Source: a virus. Taken from it: a stretch of 43,442 nt of DNA. Both the position numbers and the translations under genes were made by a program. The notes beneath the pieces were generated by a model. The model was not told where the DNA came from, ran no database searches, and saw nothing but the letters and a program-made list of their open reading frames with translations. Each line of letters opens with the position of its first letter. Position 1 is the first letter of the stretch. The stretch spans positions 1 to 43,442 of the IMG/VR virus record IMGVR_UViG_3300036719_004448; one strand, 5' to 3'. Positions 1-7,894 of the stretch are shown here, piece after piece.

Positions 1-2
1 CT

Positions 3-1520
3 GAAATCGAATTGCCAACAGAGACAATTCCAGAATATTCAGAACCAATTGGAATAGACCCAACAGAAACCGAAACGGTAGTAATAATAATTCCACCAGA
101 TGATTATACCGTCGTCGATATAGAAGAAAACGAGCCAATCACTACAGTCATATTGGACAACATCCTCGAAGATACGTTCACTACTGATATTGAGGTTGAC
201 GAGGTTGGCGCTGTTCTTGACACGCTCCTTGGCGCAGAACTTACCGACACCCAGTTTGACAATGTTCTAGAAGCCGTGTTTACTGAAGATGTTTCGGCAG
301 ATGTATTCACTGAAGCACTAACGACGATGCTGGATGCAGACATCACCAGCGAACAGTTGACGGCAGTTTTGGATTCAGCATTCTCGGAAAATACTTCTGC
401 TGAAAACATGGTGTCGGCTTTGGTGTCAATCTTTGATGGCCCGCTTAGTTCTGGCGACCTAGACACAGTTATGGCAGCCGTATTTGACGAAGATATATCG
501 GTTGCGGACACTATGACCGTACTTGGAGACTTGCTTGAAACAAACCTAAGCGCGTCAGAAACAGAAGCAATCTTTGACAGCGTGTTTGACGATGACCTTT
601 CCGACGCAGAAACCATTGACCTCATCGTTGATGTTTTGGCAGACGAACTCACCTCAGAGTTGTTGAACACTGTTCTTGGTGCGGTCTTTGACGAAGAAGT
701 AAGTAACGAGGTTTTGATTGAAACCTTCACCGCCGTCTTGGGTAATGAACTAGACGCCGAGTCTGTTGGTGTAATCGTGGATGTGTTGGAATCAGACACG
801 ATTTCAAGCGAGCAGGTTGGACAAGTCGTCACCTTGGTGATTGAGCAAGAGGGTGGCATTGAGTCTGGCCAAGCAACCGAACTTGCAACGAGTGCAAAAG
901 TTCTTGAAAGCATTGACGGCGAACAAGCATCCGCAGTGTTTAATGCAATAGTTGTTTCCGAAGTTTCCGAAGAGGCTGGTGCTGAAATTTCAGAGGCACT
1001 CACCGAAGCCCCAACCGATGTTAAGGAATCATTTGAAGAAGAAATCAATGTGTTCGCCGGCGTGTTTGATACGTATACCGCATTAGGTTCTTCCATAGAT
1101 GTTGGTACAAGACGAAGTGTAATTGCGGTAAACTTGGTGACTAGCACTGTGGCTCTGGCTACTGCTGCTGGTGGAATACCAACCCCTGGACCTTCAACTC
1201 CTTCTGCACCACGACAAGATATCGCGGCTCGGAAAGAAGAAGAAGAGACAGAAGAGGGTGGAGCAATCGAAGGCGAAGGCCCAGATTGGATTAAGCAGAT
1301 ATCTATTTACAAATATGAGGATGGAGTGAGAGTTATGGACTGGAAGAACTTTGCAAGAAAGTTTGTTTACGGAGTTATGGCATCTGGTTTCACCCTTGCT
1401 GGTGCTACGGTTATGTACTTCACCCTCTCTGGATTAACGCAACAAGTTGCCCTATGGGGAACGGTCTTGGCATTTACTGCATCCATGTACTTGCATATGA
1501 AGGAACCAGACGACGAATAA
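3..1520 (+). CDS. Acidic helical-repeat protein with C-terminal membrane anchor (5' partial)
   Basis: The frame is open from the first bases of the window, so the true start lies upstream; the TTG at 12 is only the first possible start inside it. The visible ~505 residues are very acidic and made of roughly 36-38-residue repeats of the type VLxAVFxEDxS...LxxxL, giving alternating amphipathic helices. A Pro/Ser/Thr linker (about residue 390) is followed by a charged stretch and two hydrophobic segments near the C-terminus (around FVYGVMASGFTLAG and GTVLAFTASMYL), ending in EPDDE. It directly precedes the endolysin, so it is probably a late or structural protein. I do not recognise the family. 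Confidence 0.8.
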   Translation, partial: EIELPTETIPEYSEPIGIDPTETETVVIIIPPDDYTVVDIEENEPITTVILDNILEDTFTTDIEVDEVGAVLDTLLGAELTDTQFDNVLEAVFTEDVSADVFTEALTTMLDADITSEQLTAVLDSAFSENTSAENMVSALVSIFDGPLSSGDLDTVMAAVFDEDISVADTMTVLGDLLETNLSASETEAIFDSVFDDDLSDAETIDLIVDVLADELTSELLNTVLGAVFDEEVSNEVLIETFTAVLGNELDAESVGVIVDVLESDTISSEQVGQVVTLVIEQEGGIESGQATELATSAKVLESIDGEQASAVFNAIVVSEVSEEAGAEISEALTEAPTDVKESFEEEINVFAGVFDTYTALGSSIDVGTRRSVIAVNLVTSTVALATAAGGIPTPGPSTPSAPRQDIAARKEEEETEEGGAIEGEGPDWIKQISIYKYEDGVRVMDWKNFARKFVYGVMASGFTLAGATVMYFTLSGLTQQVALWGTVLAFTASMYLHMKEPDDE

Positions 1521-1592
1521 TTGTTTCAGTGCTTTTGGTATAGCTATTTTTAATATAAACTTATGTAGCTAGCTAAAAGTACTGGAGCTAAA

Positions 1593-2363
1593 ATGAGCAA
1601 AGTTGCATGGAATTACATCGTCCCCGTAGTCCTTCCAAAGGACCTTAAGGGTGTTGAGCCAGGAAAACTTCCCGCCAATCTTTTAAGAGCTGTTCCCGGT
1701 GGTGGGAAAATGCATTGGATTGCCGCATCTGCATGGACGGCAATGGTGGAGAAGGCCAAGGCTGAAGGCGTTGAACTAAAACCGACTTCCAGCGGCGATA
1801 CATATCGCGATTACGAAAGTCAAAAAAAGGGATTTCTGAGCCGCTACACACTTGACAAAGTGGACGGAACCAGCACTAAGACATTTGAAGGCAAGACTTG
1901 GTATCTCAAGAAGGGCATGGCGATGCTTGCCACACCGGGTAAATCGCAGCATAACCTCGGCTTGGCCGTTGACGTTCACTCAGCATCAGAGCCAAAGCGT
2001 CTCAATTGGCTGATTGCAAACGTAAAAGAGTTTGGTTTCTCGTGGGAAGTTGTTCCTAGCGAACCATGGCACTTGCGCTATGTAAACGGAGATAACGCGC
2101 CAGCAGCAGTGAAAGCATGGATGGAAGCAAATGGAGTGACCGCTCCAGCGGCAGGTGGAGCGCCTGCTACAGCCACTGCAGCAGGTGGAGATGACGTTGG
2201 GAAGCTGCAAGAGGCATTGAAGGCCAAGGGTTTCTATAAGGGGGAAATAAACGGCCAAAAAGATGCCGCAACAGACGCAGCAATAAAGGCATTCAAAGTT
2301 GCAAATAAGCTTGCAGCAGACTCTGTGGCTGGTCCAAAAGTTAGAGAATTGCTTGGTTTGTGA
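1593..2363 (+). CDS. Endolysin: M15 peptidase (VanY-like) plus peptidoglycan-binding domain
   Basis: 256 aa. The N-terminal domain has the M15/VanY zinc-peptidase signatures KSQHNLGLAVDV (H120, D127) and SEPWHLRY (E157, H160), the usual metal ligands and catalytic acid of D-Ala-D-Ala carboxypeptidases and L-Ala-D-Glu endopeptidases. An Ala/Gly-rich linker leads to a C-terminal PG_binding_1-type domain (about 195-256, VGKLQEALKAKGFYKGEING). GGAG sits just before the ATG. No signal peptide is visible, as expected for a holin-dependent phage endolysin. The following genes encode small membrane proteins, which supports a lysis cassette. Which peptide bond is cut cannot be read from sequence. Confidence 0.93.
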   Translation: MSKVAWNYIVPVVLPKDLKGVEPGKLPANLLRAVPGGGKMHWIAASAWTAMVEKAKAEGVELKPTSSGDTYRDYESQKKGFLSRYTLDKVDGTSTKTFEGKTWYLKKGMAMLATPGKSQHNLGLAVDVHSASEPKRLNWLIANVKEFGFSWEVVPSEPWHLRYVNGDNAPAAVKAWMEANGVTAPAAGGAPATATAAGGDDVGKLQEALKAKGFYKGEINGQKDAATDAAIKAFKVANKLAADSVAGPKVRELLGL

Positions 2364-2671
2364 TGGAAGTTCTTGTGGGCCTAATCGGTGCAGCATCCCT
2401 AGTTCTAGTTGCAGTTATTGAACGGCGAGGGCGCAAGGATGAAGAAAAGTGGGAAAACAACACCAATGAACATAATGCATTAGTCAAAAGAGTTGAGGAC
2501 ATCGGCTCGAATCTGGGTCGCTCAATCGACAGGGTTGAAAGCAATCTTGGTGAAAATATCTCTCGGTTGGCTAACAAGATTGAGCAACATGATGAAGTTT
2601 TGTTTAATCACCTTGCTACTCACGCCGAACAAGAGTTTCAAAAAAGCTCAAACAAAACGAAAGGCAAATAA
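2363..2671 (+). CDS. Small membrane protein with coiled coil, lysis-cassette member
   Basis: 102 aa from the ATG that overlaps the endolysin stop by one base (TGATG), implying translational coupling. One N-terminal TM helix (LVGLIGAASLVLVAVIERRGR) is followed by a charged coiled coil with repeated heptads (NLGRSIDRVESNLGENIS). A GTG three bases upstream is an alternative start. One-TM-plus-coiled-coil proteins are common beside phage holins and may be a holin partner; that role is inferred from position only. Confidence 0.8.
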   Translation: MEVLVGLIGAASLVLVAVIERRGRKDEEKWENNTNEHNALVKRVEDIGSNLGRSIDRVESNLGENISRLANKIEQHDEVLFNHLATHAEQEFQKSSNKTKGK

Positions 2672-2925
2672 TGAAACAACTACAAAACATAGTTCTTCGC
2701 ATATTTGCAACTTTTGCCGCTAGCGGTCTTGGTGTTGTTGGTGCCGGCACAATAGCTGGTGTTCCAATTTGGAAATCTGTATTCATGGCGGGAATCGCCG
2801 GAGTGGCAACCGTAGTCGAGGGCCTGTCTAGAGCCTTCTTGAATGACGGCAAATTGAGTCTTGACGAGATAAATAGTGTTTTTAATAAGGTTGATAATTC
2901 GGTTAAGAATATTTCAAAAGACTAA
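2671..2925 (+). CDS. Putative holin
   Basis: 84 aa with two hydrophobic segments (FATFAASGLGVVGAGTIAG and VFMAGIAGVATVVEGLSRA) and a short charged C-terminus. Length and topology match r1t/actinophage-type holins that permeabilise the membrane and release endolysin. The ATG overlaps the preceding TAA by one base, so it is co-translated with the coiled-coil membrane protein. The assignment rests on topology and position next to the endolysin; the preceding gene could share or take the holin role. Confidence 0.7.
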   Translation: MKQLQNIVLRIFATFAASGLGVVGAGTIAGVPIWKSVFMAGIAGVATVVEGLSRAFLNDGKLSLDEINSVFNKVDNSVKNISKD

Positions 2926-3149
2926 TGAAAAAGATTTTTTTTAGTGTTTTTTTAATTCTTGTAACTTCATCTTGTGGATATAACGGAAGCTACAGGTATT
3001 CATGTCAGGACCCAGAGAATTGGGAAGACCCAAATTGTCATCCCCCTATTTGTTTAGTTGACAACATGTGCACCGAAATATTGCTTGGGTTTGACCCGAC
3101 AGAAACAACCATAGAAATTACACGAGACACAGGAGATTCAAATGGCTGA
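2925..3149 (+). CDS. Putative lipoprotein
   Basis: 74 aa. MKKIFFSVFLILVTSSCGY is a short signal peptide with a lipobox-like ending (TSSC), so Cys17 is the likely lipidation site. The mature part is Cys-rich (CQDPENWEDPNCHPP, CLVDNMC), suggesting disulfides outside the membrane. The start overlaps the holin stop (TAATG). Position at the end of the lysis cassette suggests an envelope-acting or superinfection-related protein; function is unknown. Confidence 0.75.
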   Translation: MKKIFFSVFLILVTSSCGYNGSYRYSCQDPENWEDPNCHPPICLVDNMCTEILLGFDPTETTIEITRDTGDSNG

Positions 3150-3189
3150 TAAAAATGGCAAAGGATTCACTAAGGCATTTGGTGCGTAA
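3142..3189 (+). CDS. Possible 15-residue micro-ORF
   Basis: ATG with a good AGGAG 7 bases upstream opens a 15-codon frame (MADKNGKGFTKAFGA) that overlaps the lipoprotein stop and ends directly before the next ATG (TAAATG). The strong Shine-Dalgarno and exact fit between two genes favour real translation. It could also be a leader that couples translation to the next gene. Confidence 0.35.
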   Translation: MADKNGKGFTKAFGA

Positions 3190-3489
3190 ATGTTAGACAG
3201 AATGAATAATCGCCCAAGACTGACACCGGCAGAACTTGATGCAAGGCTTAAGTTTATTATCGGTTGCATGCTTGGTTTTGTGCTTCTAATTACGACCGTG
3301 GGCGTTCTTTGGGCGTTGGTATTTGTTACACAGCCGATTGGCGTACAAGCGGAAAATGACAAGATGTTTTTCGGCGTCCTGTCAAGTGTTGCTACGTTCA
3401 TTACGGGCACCCTCGCAGGACTTATGATATCTACTGGAAGAAATGCCGAAGATAAAAACGGCAATGGTATTCCAGATAGCGAGGAATAG
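3190..3489 (+). CDS. Two-TM membrane protein with acidic DxNGNGxxD tail
   Basis: 99 aa: a basic N-terminus, TM1 (FIIGCMLGFVLLITTVGVLWALVF), a short extracytoplasmic loop, TM2 (FFGVLSSVATFITGTLAGLMI), then EDKNGNGIPDSEE, which resembles a single calcium-binding loop of the dockerin or thrombospondin type. It begins immediately after the micro-ORF stop. Probably a late or lysis-associated membrane protein; family not recognised. Confidence 0.75.
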   Translation: MLDRMNNRPRLTPAELDARLKFIIGCMLGFVLLITTVGVLWALVFVTQPIGVQAENDKMFFGVLSSVATFITGTLAGLMISTGRNAEDKNGNGIPDSEE

Positions 3490-3492
3490 AAC

Positions 3493-3828
3493 ATGGCTGG
3501 ACCGCCCAAGAAAAAACAACTTAGGGAAGAAAAAAATTCAGAGGAAATAGCTTTCTCTAATGCCGCGAACTCGATTTACAATATTTGTGTACCGATGAAG
3601 GATGCAGAATTCATCCGGTTCAAACACCCCTATGCGGCAAACGATATTCACACAAGCACCTCAAGTGACAAATTCTTGGAGACATTTAAAGAGTTTAGCG
3701 ACAAGGGTTTATATAACAAGATATGTAGAGAACTAACTAATTTTGGTGAGACGATTGACCCAAGGTGGTTCGCTGTTCTAGATGAAGCCAAGAAGCATTG
3801 CGAGGCGGCTGATGGGTTGTTGTCCTAG
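3493..3828 (+). CDS. Hypothetical protein, 111 aa
   Basis: Starts 4 bases after the previous stop. Lysine-rich N-terminus (AGPPKKKQLREEK), then a soluble mostly helical body with no membrane segment and no recognised motif. Part of the same + strand operon as the lysis genes. Confidence 0.7.
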   Translation: MAGPPKKKQLREEKNSEEIAFSNAANSIYNICVPMKDAEFIRFKHPYAANDIHTSTSSDKFLETFKEFSDKGLYNKICRELTNFGETIDPRWFAVLDEAKKHCEAADGLLS

Positions 3829-3976
3829 TCAAACTAATCTCCCTTTCTCTGGGGGAAATAATCTATCCGAGCGCAGAGCTCGAAGATGGCTAAAATTCGA
3901 TGAGCGCACCAATCGGTACGTTGTCGACACTAACGACGACGAGACAGTCGAGGAAAACAGGGTTAACCATGAATAG
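3812..3976 (+). CDS. Small hypothetical protein
   Basis: 54 aa from the ATG at 3812, preceded by GAGGCGG; an in-frame ATG at 3782 would extend it. It overlaps the ends of both neighbouring genes in other frames, a common phage arrangement. The protein has a basic middle (ERRARRWLKFDER) and an acidic end. No family recognised. Moderate confidence because the frame is short. Confidence 0.5.
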   Translation: MGCCPSQTNLPFSGGNNLSERRARRWLKFDERTNRYVVDTNDDETVEENRVNHE

Positions 3977-4370
3977 GTTTTGGTACGGAGCAAAGGTTCT
4001 AAAAGTGATTGACGGTGACACGGTAGATTTAAGTATTGACCTAGGTTTTAAAATTCATCATGAAATTCGTGTCCGTCTATTTGGAGTTAACACTCCAGAG
4101 TCTCGAACAAAAGACCTGCAGGAAAAAGCCCTTGGCTTAAAAGCAAAGCAGTTCACCCAAGACTGGTTTACTAATCACGAGTGGGTTTTTGTAAACACAA
4201 TCCCAGACAAGAATGACAAGTACGGGCGTATTCTGGCAAAGATTTACTCGTCCGAAAACATTAATGACCCAACGACCGCGTGTCTAAATACAGACATAAT
4301 CCAGTCTGGCTATGCCAGGGAATACTACGGAGTAGGCGACAAGACTTGGACGGAGTTCAAAGCCAAGTAG
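3969..4370 (+). CDS. Thermonuclease-like (SNase family) protein
   Basis: 133 aa. Shows the staphylococcal nuclease pattern: VIDGDTVDLSIDLG (Asp ligands), VRLFGVNTPESR (Arg and Glu of the active site), DKYGRILAKIY and SGYAREYYG. Staph-type nucleases are calcium-dependent and cut DNA or RNA. No signal peptide, so it would act inside the host. ATG at 3969 is the first start giving a natural N-terminus. It may degrade host nucleic acid late in infection (inference). Confidence 0.87.
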   Translation: MNRFWYGAKVLKVIDGDTVDLSIDLGFKIHHEIRVRLFGVNTPESRTKDLQEKALGLKAKQFTQDWFTNHEWVFVNTIPDKNDKYGRILAKIYSSENINDPTTACLNTDIIQSGYAREYYGVGDKTWTEFKAK

Positions 4371-4439
4371 TATAAAATTGAGTTAGGGCGACTGCGTCAA
4401 GAGATGGGTCACTAATTCTAAATTTATCTGGGAGCCCAA

Positions 4440-4766
4440 ATGCAGAATGAATCAGAATTGGTTTGGAATAACGACGGCCACTCAATCAGCTTGCGCATAG
4501 AAAAAAACGATTTAGTAGTAGTTGGATTCGAATGCCCTCACCGGGAACCCAACGCGGATTGCAGGAAGCATTCCGAAGAGTGCATAGTTGAATGGTTCAT
4601 CTACCGCTTTGGTTTGGAGTGCAATGTTGGAATGTGTGAACCAGCTTCAAAAATTTCGATTGCGTGGGCAGTGACTGGAGAACCGCAGATGGGTTTCGAC
4701 ATGTGTCAAGTTTGGGTTATCCCAACCACTGACGAATTTTTTTCAGCTTGGGCATTAGCCCAATAG
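4440..4766 (+). CDS. Hypothetical Cys-rich protein
   Basis: 108 aa preceded by GGGAG. Contains FECPHREPNADCRKHSEEC and a later MCEPAS...MCQV, so possibly metal-binding. Convergent with the next minus-strand gene; the two stop codons abut. Family not recognised. Confidence 0.65.
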   Translation: MQNESELVWNNDGHSISLRIEKNDLVVVGFECPHREPNADCRKHSEECIVEWFIYRFGLECNVGMCEPASKISIAWAVTGEPQMGFDMCQVWVIPTTDEFFSAWALAQ

Positions 4767-4997
4767 CTAATCGAGTAGGTCTTTTAGTTTGATTTTTGCT
4801 ATTGCGGTTTTGTTCTCGTCGAGAGTTTCGATTTCAAAACTGAGACAATCCAAAACAGCAGCAGCAATTTCACCCATGGAATTATTGAGTTCTACCAGCT
4901 CTTCTCCAGCAATTTTTCCGTCATCCACCATATCCATAAGGTTTTCTTGGATGTGGACTAGAACCTGGTAGCGAGCGTTGTTTGCGTCTGGTGCCAT
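4767..4997 (-). CDS. Small acidic hypothetical protein
   Basis: 76 aa read from the ATG at 4997. Soluble, acidic and helical (ENLMDMVDDGKIAGEELVEL). A lone minus-strand gene divergent from ssb. The frame remains open further upstream across the ssb promoter, but that part looks non-coding. No clear Shine-Dalgarno. Confidence 0.5.
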   Translation of the reverse strand: MAPDANNARYQVLVHIQENLMDMVDDGKIAGEELVELNNSMGEIAAAVLDCLSFEIETLDENKTAIAKIKLKDLLD

Positions 4998-5018
4998 ACC
5001 AAGAGGATACCAGTGGGG

Positions 5019-5047
5019 TTGCAAAAGCCCGAAGACCTGTGTATAGT
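5019..5047 (+). promoter_or_regulatory. Promoter for ssb
   Basis: TTGCAA at 5019-5024 and TATAGT at 5042-5047, 17-base spacer, about 50 bases before the ssb start. Confidence 0.6.
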
Positions 5048-5096
5048 TGAATCCATCAAGCCCACGGGCACAAACAACGAGGAATAGGAGCAATAA

Positions 5097-5576
5097 ATGA
5101 CAGCAGAAATCACCCTTATGGGTAATTTGACCGCAGACCCAGAGATTCGATATTTCGATTCTGGAACTGCAAAAGCTGAATTTTCGGTCGCGGTAAATCG
5201 CGTCTGGAATGACGCAAACGGAGAGAAGAAAGAACAAACCAGCTACTTCAAAGTAGAAGCATGGAAATACCTTGCTGAAGATGTGGTTCGTGTTTTGACA
5301 AAGGGGGTCCGCGTTACAGTCAAGGGTCTCATCGAACAGAAGACTTGGGACGACAAAGAGACCGGAGAAAAGCGCAACACCTATGTTGTGACCGCAAACC
5401 AAATTGGACTAGGGCTCATTTCTGTCGATTCGTTTGAACGACGAAAAGGCGGTAGCCAGGGAGAAACTTCTGTTGCGTCAACGGCAACCAAGACAGCAAC
5501 ACGCCCAGCTGCAGTAAAGCCAAAGTTGCCAGTTCGCAATACAACTCAAGAACAGTTGGAAGAAGAACCGTTCTAG
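5097..5576 (+). CDS. ssb: Single-stranded DNA-binding protein
   Basis: 159 aa. The N-terminal OB-fold (about 1-105) has the SSB pattern LMGNLTADPEIRYF, AVNRVWNDANG, SYFKVEAWKYLAEDV and KGVRVTVKG. A low-complexity Ala/Thr/Pro linker follows, and the protein ends in QLEEEPF, the acidic tail with terminal Phe that recruits replication and repair partners. AGGAG lies 8 bases before the ATG. Single-gene unit with its own promoter and a strong terminator; a phage SSB would coat replication and recombination intermediates. Confidence 0.95.
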   Translation: MTAEITLMGNLTADPEIRYFDSGTAKAEFSVAVNRVWNDANGEKKEQTSYFKVEAWKYLAEDVVRVLTKGVRVTVKGLIEQKTWDDKETGEKRNTYVVTANQIGLGLISVDSFERRKGGSQGETSVASTATKTATRPAAVKPKLPVRNTTQEQLEEEPF

Positions 5577-5596
5577 TACGGCCTTGTCCTGCATTA

Positions 5597-5621
5597 CCCA
5601 CCCCAAAAGGGGTGGGTTTTT
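5597..5621 (+). terminator. Intrinsic terminator after ssb
   Basis: CCCACCCC, loop AAAA, GGGGTGGG, followed by five T. Confidence 0.9.
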
Positions 5622-5824
5622 GCATTTATGGGCATATTTTTTTTATTTATCGCTGAAACCCAATAACCATGCGGGTTGCACAAGTAAACAAACGACCTAA
5701 AACACCCCAAAAATGACGATTGAGTTACATGAAGAGGTATAATTTATGTATGGAGTTAGCAACTAACTAACCAATCGACGAGCCACCTCCGTCGCGTTTT
5801 ATCCAACGACCAAAGGAAAAAAAT
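5622..5824 (+). promoter_or_regulatory. Intergenic leader with TATAAT box
   Basis: No gene seen. TATAAT at 5738-5743 is a good -10 box; the best -35 is weak. A short inverted repeat GTTAG...CTAAC lies just downstream, then AAGGA before the TTG start of the transglycosylase gene. Confidence 0.5.
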
Positions 5825-6421
5825 TTGAACACATTACAGGGCTATGCCATATCCGTATTGATTTTTATGATTGGAGTGGCAATCCCCAGTCCGGCGACTG
5901 TGAACGAAATTTCGTTAGGCAACAGTCCAGCCATCGTATATGAGGGCTGGGCAGCAAAAGAGGGTGGTGTCGAAACTCTATTGGCAGCCAATCAGGATGC
6001 CGTCAAGCAATCACCCAAATATCCTGCAGTCAAAAACGACCACCCAGGCAAGCGCAAGGAGGTTCCCCAGGACCCAGAAAAGCGCTGTCCGAAATGGGAA
6101 GCTGCATTTGCGGACTATGGGTTATTCCCAATTGAGACATGGTCCTACATTGCATGGAGAGAGAGCCGCTGCCGCATCAAGGCGCAGAACGCGGAGTGGG
6201 ATTCCAATGGAAATATGACGTATCACCTAAATGGGGATAAGTCGTACGATACCGGTCTTCTTCAGGTTAATTCCTCATGGCGTTCGCGAGTGGCAGAAGT
6301 GTGTGGTGAGTGGGCTATTGAAAATCGCATGCAAGGGCTCAAAACACTTGATTGCAACTTGAAGTTTGCTCGATGGCTGATGGAGAATTCAAAAGGCGGG
6401 CTTTCCAATTGGGGCATGTAG
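5825..6421 (+). CDS. Secreted lytic-transglycosylase-like (SLT fold) protein
   Basis: 198 aa with a TTG start preceded by AAGGAA. Residues 6-22 are a hydrophobic signal or anchor. The C-terminal half has a lysozyme/SLT-like core: WSYIAWRESRC with E113 as the likely catalytic acid, then DTGLLQVNSSW and a later Trp/Asn-rich end. These motifs belong to goose-type and SLT muramidases that cleave between MurNAc and GlcNAc. Secretion suggests action from outside the membrane, for example cell-wall remodelling or entry, distinct from the M15 endolysin. Confidence 0.75.
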   Translation: MNTLQGYAISVLIFMIGVAIPSPATVNEISLGNSPAIVYEGWAAKEGGVETLLAANQDAVKQSPKYPAVKNDHPGKRKEVPQDPEKRCPKWEAAFADYGLFPIETWSYIAWRESRCRIKAQNAEWDSNGNMTYHLNGDKSYDTGLLQVNSSWRSRVAEVCGEWAIENRMQGLKTLDCNLKFARWLMENSKGGLSNWGM

Positions 6422-6543
6422 TGTCCTTTTCTCCAAATCCCCGAAAATTCGATACCCCAAGTGTGCTTTCATTGCTTGTCTGGATTGGCTCGGGTCCACT
6501 GATTGGGGCCGTCCTGTTGATAGGTAGTTTTTTGTTTAATTAA
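6421..6543 (+). CDS. Small single-TM protein
   Basis: 40 aa from a GTG overlapping the transglycosylase TAG by one base (TAGTG), with GGGG upstream. One strong TM helix (VLSLLVWIGSGPLIGAVLLI). In-frame ATGs at 6352 and 6373 would make a longer product overlapping the previous gene. Coupled to a wall-lytic protein, so perhaps a membrane partner (inference). Confidence 0.5.
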   Translation: MSFSPNPRKFDTPSVLSLLVWIGSGPLIGAVLLIGSFLFN

Positions 6544-6546
6544 ACA

Positions 6547-6621
6547 TGGAGCCCTCGGTCAGGATTGAACTGACGACCTACCGCTTACAAGGCGGTTGCT
6601 CTGCCACTGAGCTACAAGGGC
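6547..6621 (-). tRNA. tRNA-Thr (anticodon UGU)
   Basis: Full cloverleaf on the minus strand: acceptor GCCCTTG paired with CGAGGGC, D arm GCTCAG, anticodon loop CTTGTAA giving TGT, T arm with GTTCAATC, encoded CCA. Decodes ACA (and by wobble other ACN). TATACT upstream on the minus strand (in 6630-6645) may be its -10 box. Confidence 0.93.
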
Positions 6622-6673
6622 TGTGGGTTACAAAGTATACAATATAAACAAATGTACCACCCCAGGAAACAAA

Positions 6674-7525
6674 ATGCCGCAGAAAATAATTGAACCGGTA
6701 GAAATTGAATCTTTTGATTCAATACTTTTAAACCTAGAGACCTATATAGATAAATTCTCTAGAGACGCAATTGTCATATTTCGCGGTACTGCAATATCAA
6801 GAGAGCAGCAATTAATTTTAATGCGCCTTTTTGGCGACGCAGTTGGGTGGTTCCCTAATTCGAGAAGCAGTATCAAAGATGTTTGGTCATATGAGGAAAA
6901 CCATTCATTCACGATGGAACTTTACAATAAATATGACAAAACAAAAGACGAGATATTCCTACCCTGGCACCTTGAACACATTGGCCATAAGAATCCAGCT
7001 ATTGGTGCATCGTGGAATATGGAAAAGTTCGTTTGTGAGCAAGGACTCGGAAATACTCTGTTTTCGAATATCTCGGATGTTTATGACACATTCACACAAG
7101 AGGAAAAAACATTTTTAAAGCAGTGTCAGGTTGCCGCTTTCTACGGATTCGCCGACGACGAATTGCACCCACAGAAAGAGCCAGTCATCTACAATGCGGT
7201 GCAGTTTTGCGAACACTCAGGTAGAAACGCGCTGAGGTTGAGCCCCATGTTCTTCAACGAAACAAATATGTTTTCTTTATATCGTTTTGATGACAGGGTG
7301 CCAACCGAGGAACAGAATAGGACATTCTGGGAGCTTGCTACAAGATTTACTGAATGCGTATATGACAATAAGGACGTTCAACAGGTCCACGTGTGGCAAC
7401 AGCATGACCTTGTAATTGTTGACTTATTTCTGATGGCTCACGCGGTTCTTGGAGGCTTCATGTCTTCTGACAGATTCTTTTATGGCTTATGGGCGCATGG
7501 CAAGGAGGGTTCCAAGTATGACTAA
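6674..7525 (+). CDS. TauD/TfdA-like 2-oxoglutarate/Fe(II) dioxygenase
   Basis: 283 aa. ATG at 6674 is chosen because AGGAAAC precedes it; the frame opens earlier with a GTG next to the tRNA. AIVIFRGTAISREQQLILMRLFG is the typical N-terminal strand-helix of TauD-like enzymes; PWHLEHIGHKNP gives the HxE iron ligands (H99, E101), and DLFLMAHAVLGG near the C-terminus is the likely distal His region. Such enzymes hydroxylate small molecules or side chains with 2-oxoglutarate and O2. The substrate cannot be inferred. Second oxygenase at 8619-9446. Confidence 0.75.
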   Translation: MPQKIIEPVEIESFDSILLNLETYIDKFSRDAIVIFRGTAISREQQLILMRLFGDAVGWFPNSRSSIKDVWSYEENHSFTMELYNKYDKTKDEIFLPWHLEHIGHKNPAIGASWNMEKFVCEQGLGNTLFSNISDVYDTFTQEEKTFLKQCQVAAFYGFADDELHPQKEPVIYNAVQFCEHSGRNALRLSPMFFNETNMFSLYRFDDRVPTEEQNRTFWELATRFTECVYDNKDVQQVHVWQQHDLVIVDLFLMAHAVLGGFMSSDRFFYGLWAHGKEGSKYD

Positions 7526-7552
7526 GACAGTTGAAGAAAGTGTCAACTGTCT
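7525..7552. terminator. Bidirectional terminator hairpin
   Basis: Perfect 10-bp stem AGACAGTTGA / TCAACTGTCT between the convergent oxygenase and ferredoxin genes; overlaps the last codons of the ferredoxin. Confidence 0.75.
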
Positions 7553-7794
7553 GTCTCTATGAAGATACATTCCCCAGGGCACTCTTCGGCTGCCTCTATA
7601 ACGTCGTCAAGCCTGTCGTCTGCGAAAGATGCTAAACCAGCTGCACCTTCTGGGTTCCCCACAGCGGCCGCATAAATCTTGTCCCCTTCTTTTACATACG
7701 CAAGACCGTCTGGCATCATGTGAAAAACATCTGGTGCTATTTCTGCGCACAGGCCATCTCCAGTACATAGGTCTTGGTCAATCCAAACTCTCAT
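7543..7794 (-). CDS. Small ferredoxin (3Fe-4S/4Fe-4S, actinobacterial type)
   Basis: 83 aa. DQDLCTGDGLC near the N-terminus and ECPGECIFIE at the C-terminus give the spaced Cys ligands of single-cluster ferredoxins that serve P450s and other oxygenases in actinobacteria. The middle has a ~15-residue Ala/Gly insertion. TAAAAT lies 6 bases before the ATG, so a leaderless transcript is possible. Downstream of thyX and tRNA-Asn on the same strand. It could feed electrons to a host or phage oxidoreductase (inference). Confidence 0.88.
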   Translation of the reverse strand: MRVWIDQDLCTGDGLCAEIAPDVFHMMPDGLAYVKEGDKIYAAAVGNPEGAAGLASFADDRLDDVIEAAEECPGECIFIETDS

Positions 7795-7811
7795 TAGTGT
7801 ATTTTACACCT

Positions 7812-7887
7812 TGGCTGGGGAGGTAGGGCTCGAACCTACGACAAGCGGATTAACAGTCCGCTGCTCTGCCAACTGAGCTACTCCCCA
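7812..7887 (-). tRNA. tRNA-Asn (anticodon GUU)
   Basis: Acceptor TGGGGAG/CTCCCCA, D arm GCTCAGTTGGCAGAGC, anticodon loop CTGTTAA, T arm with GTTCGAG, CCA encoded. Lies 7 bases after the thyX stop on the same strand. Confidence 0.95.
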
Positions 7888-7894
7888 ATGTTCT

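Noticed and set aside
104-1147. 347-codon antisense ORF on the minus strand
   Set aside because: Ser/Thr-rich low-complexity shadow of the acidic repeat gene, created by its codon use.
4998-5402. Upstream extension of the minus-strand 4767 gene
   Set aside because: Runs antisense through the ssb promoter and coding sequence; the ATG at 4997 is the plausible start.
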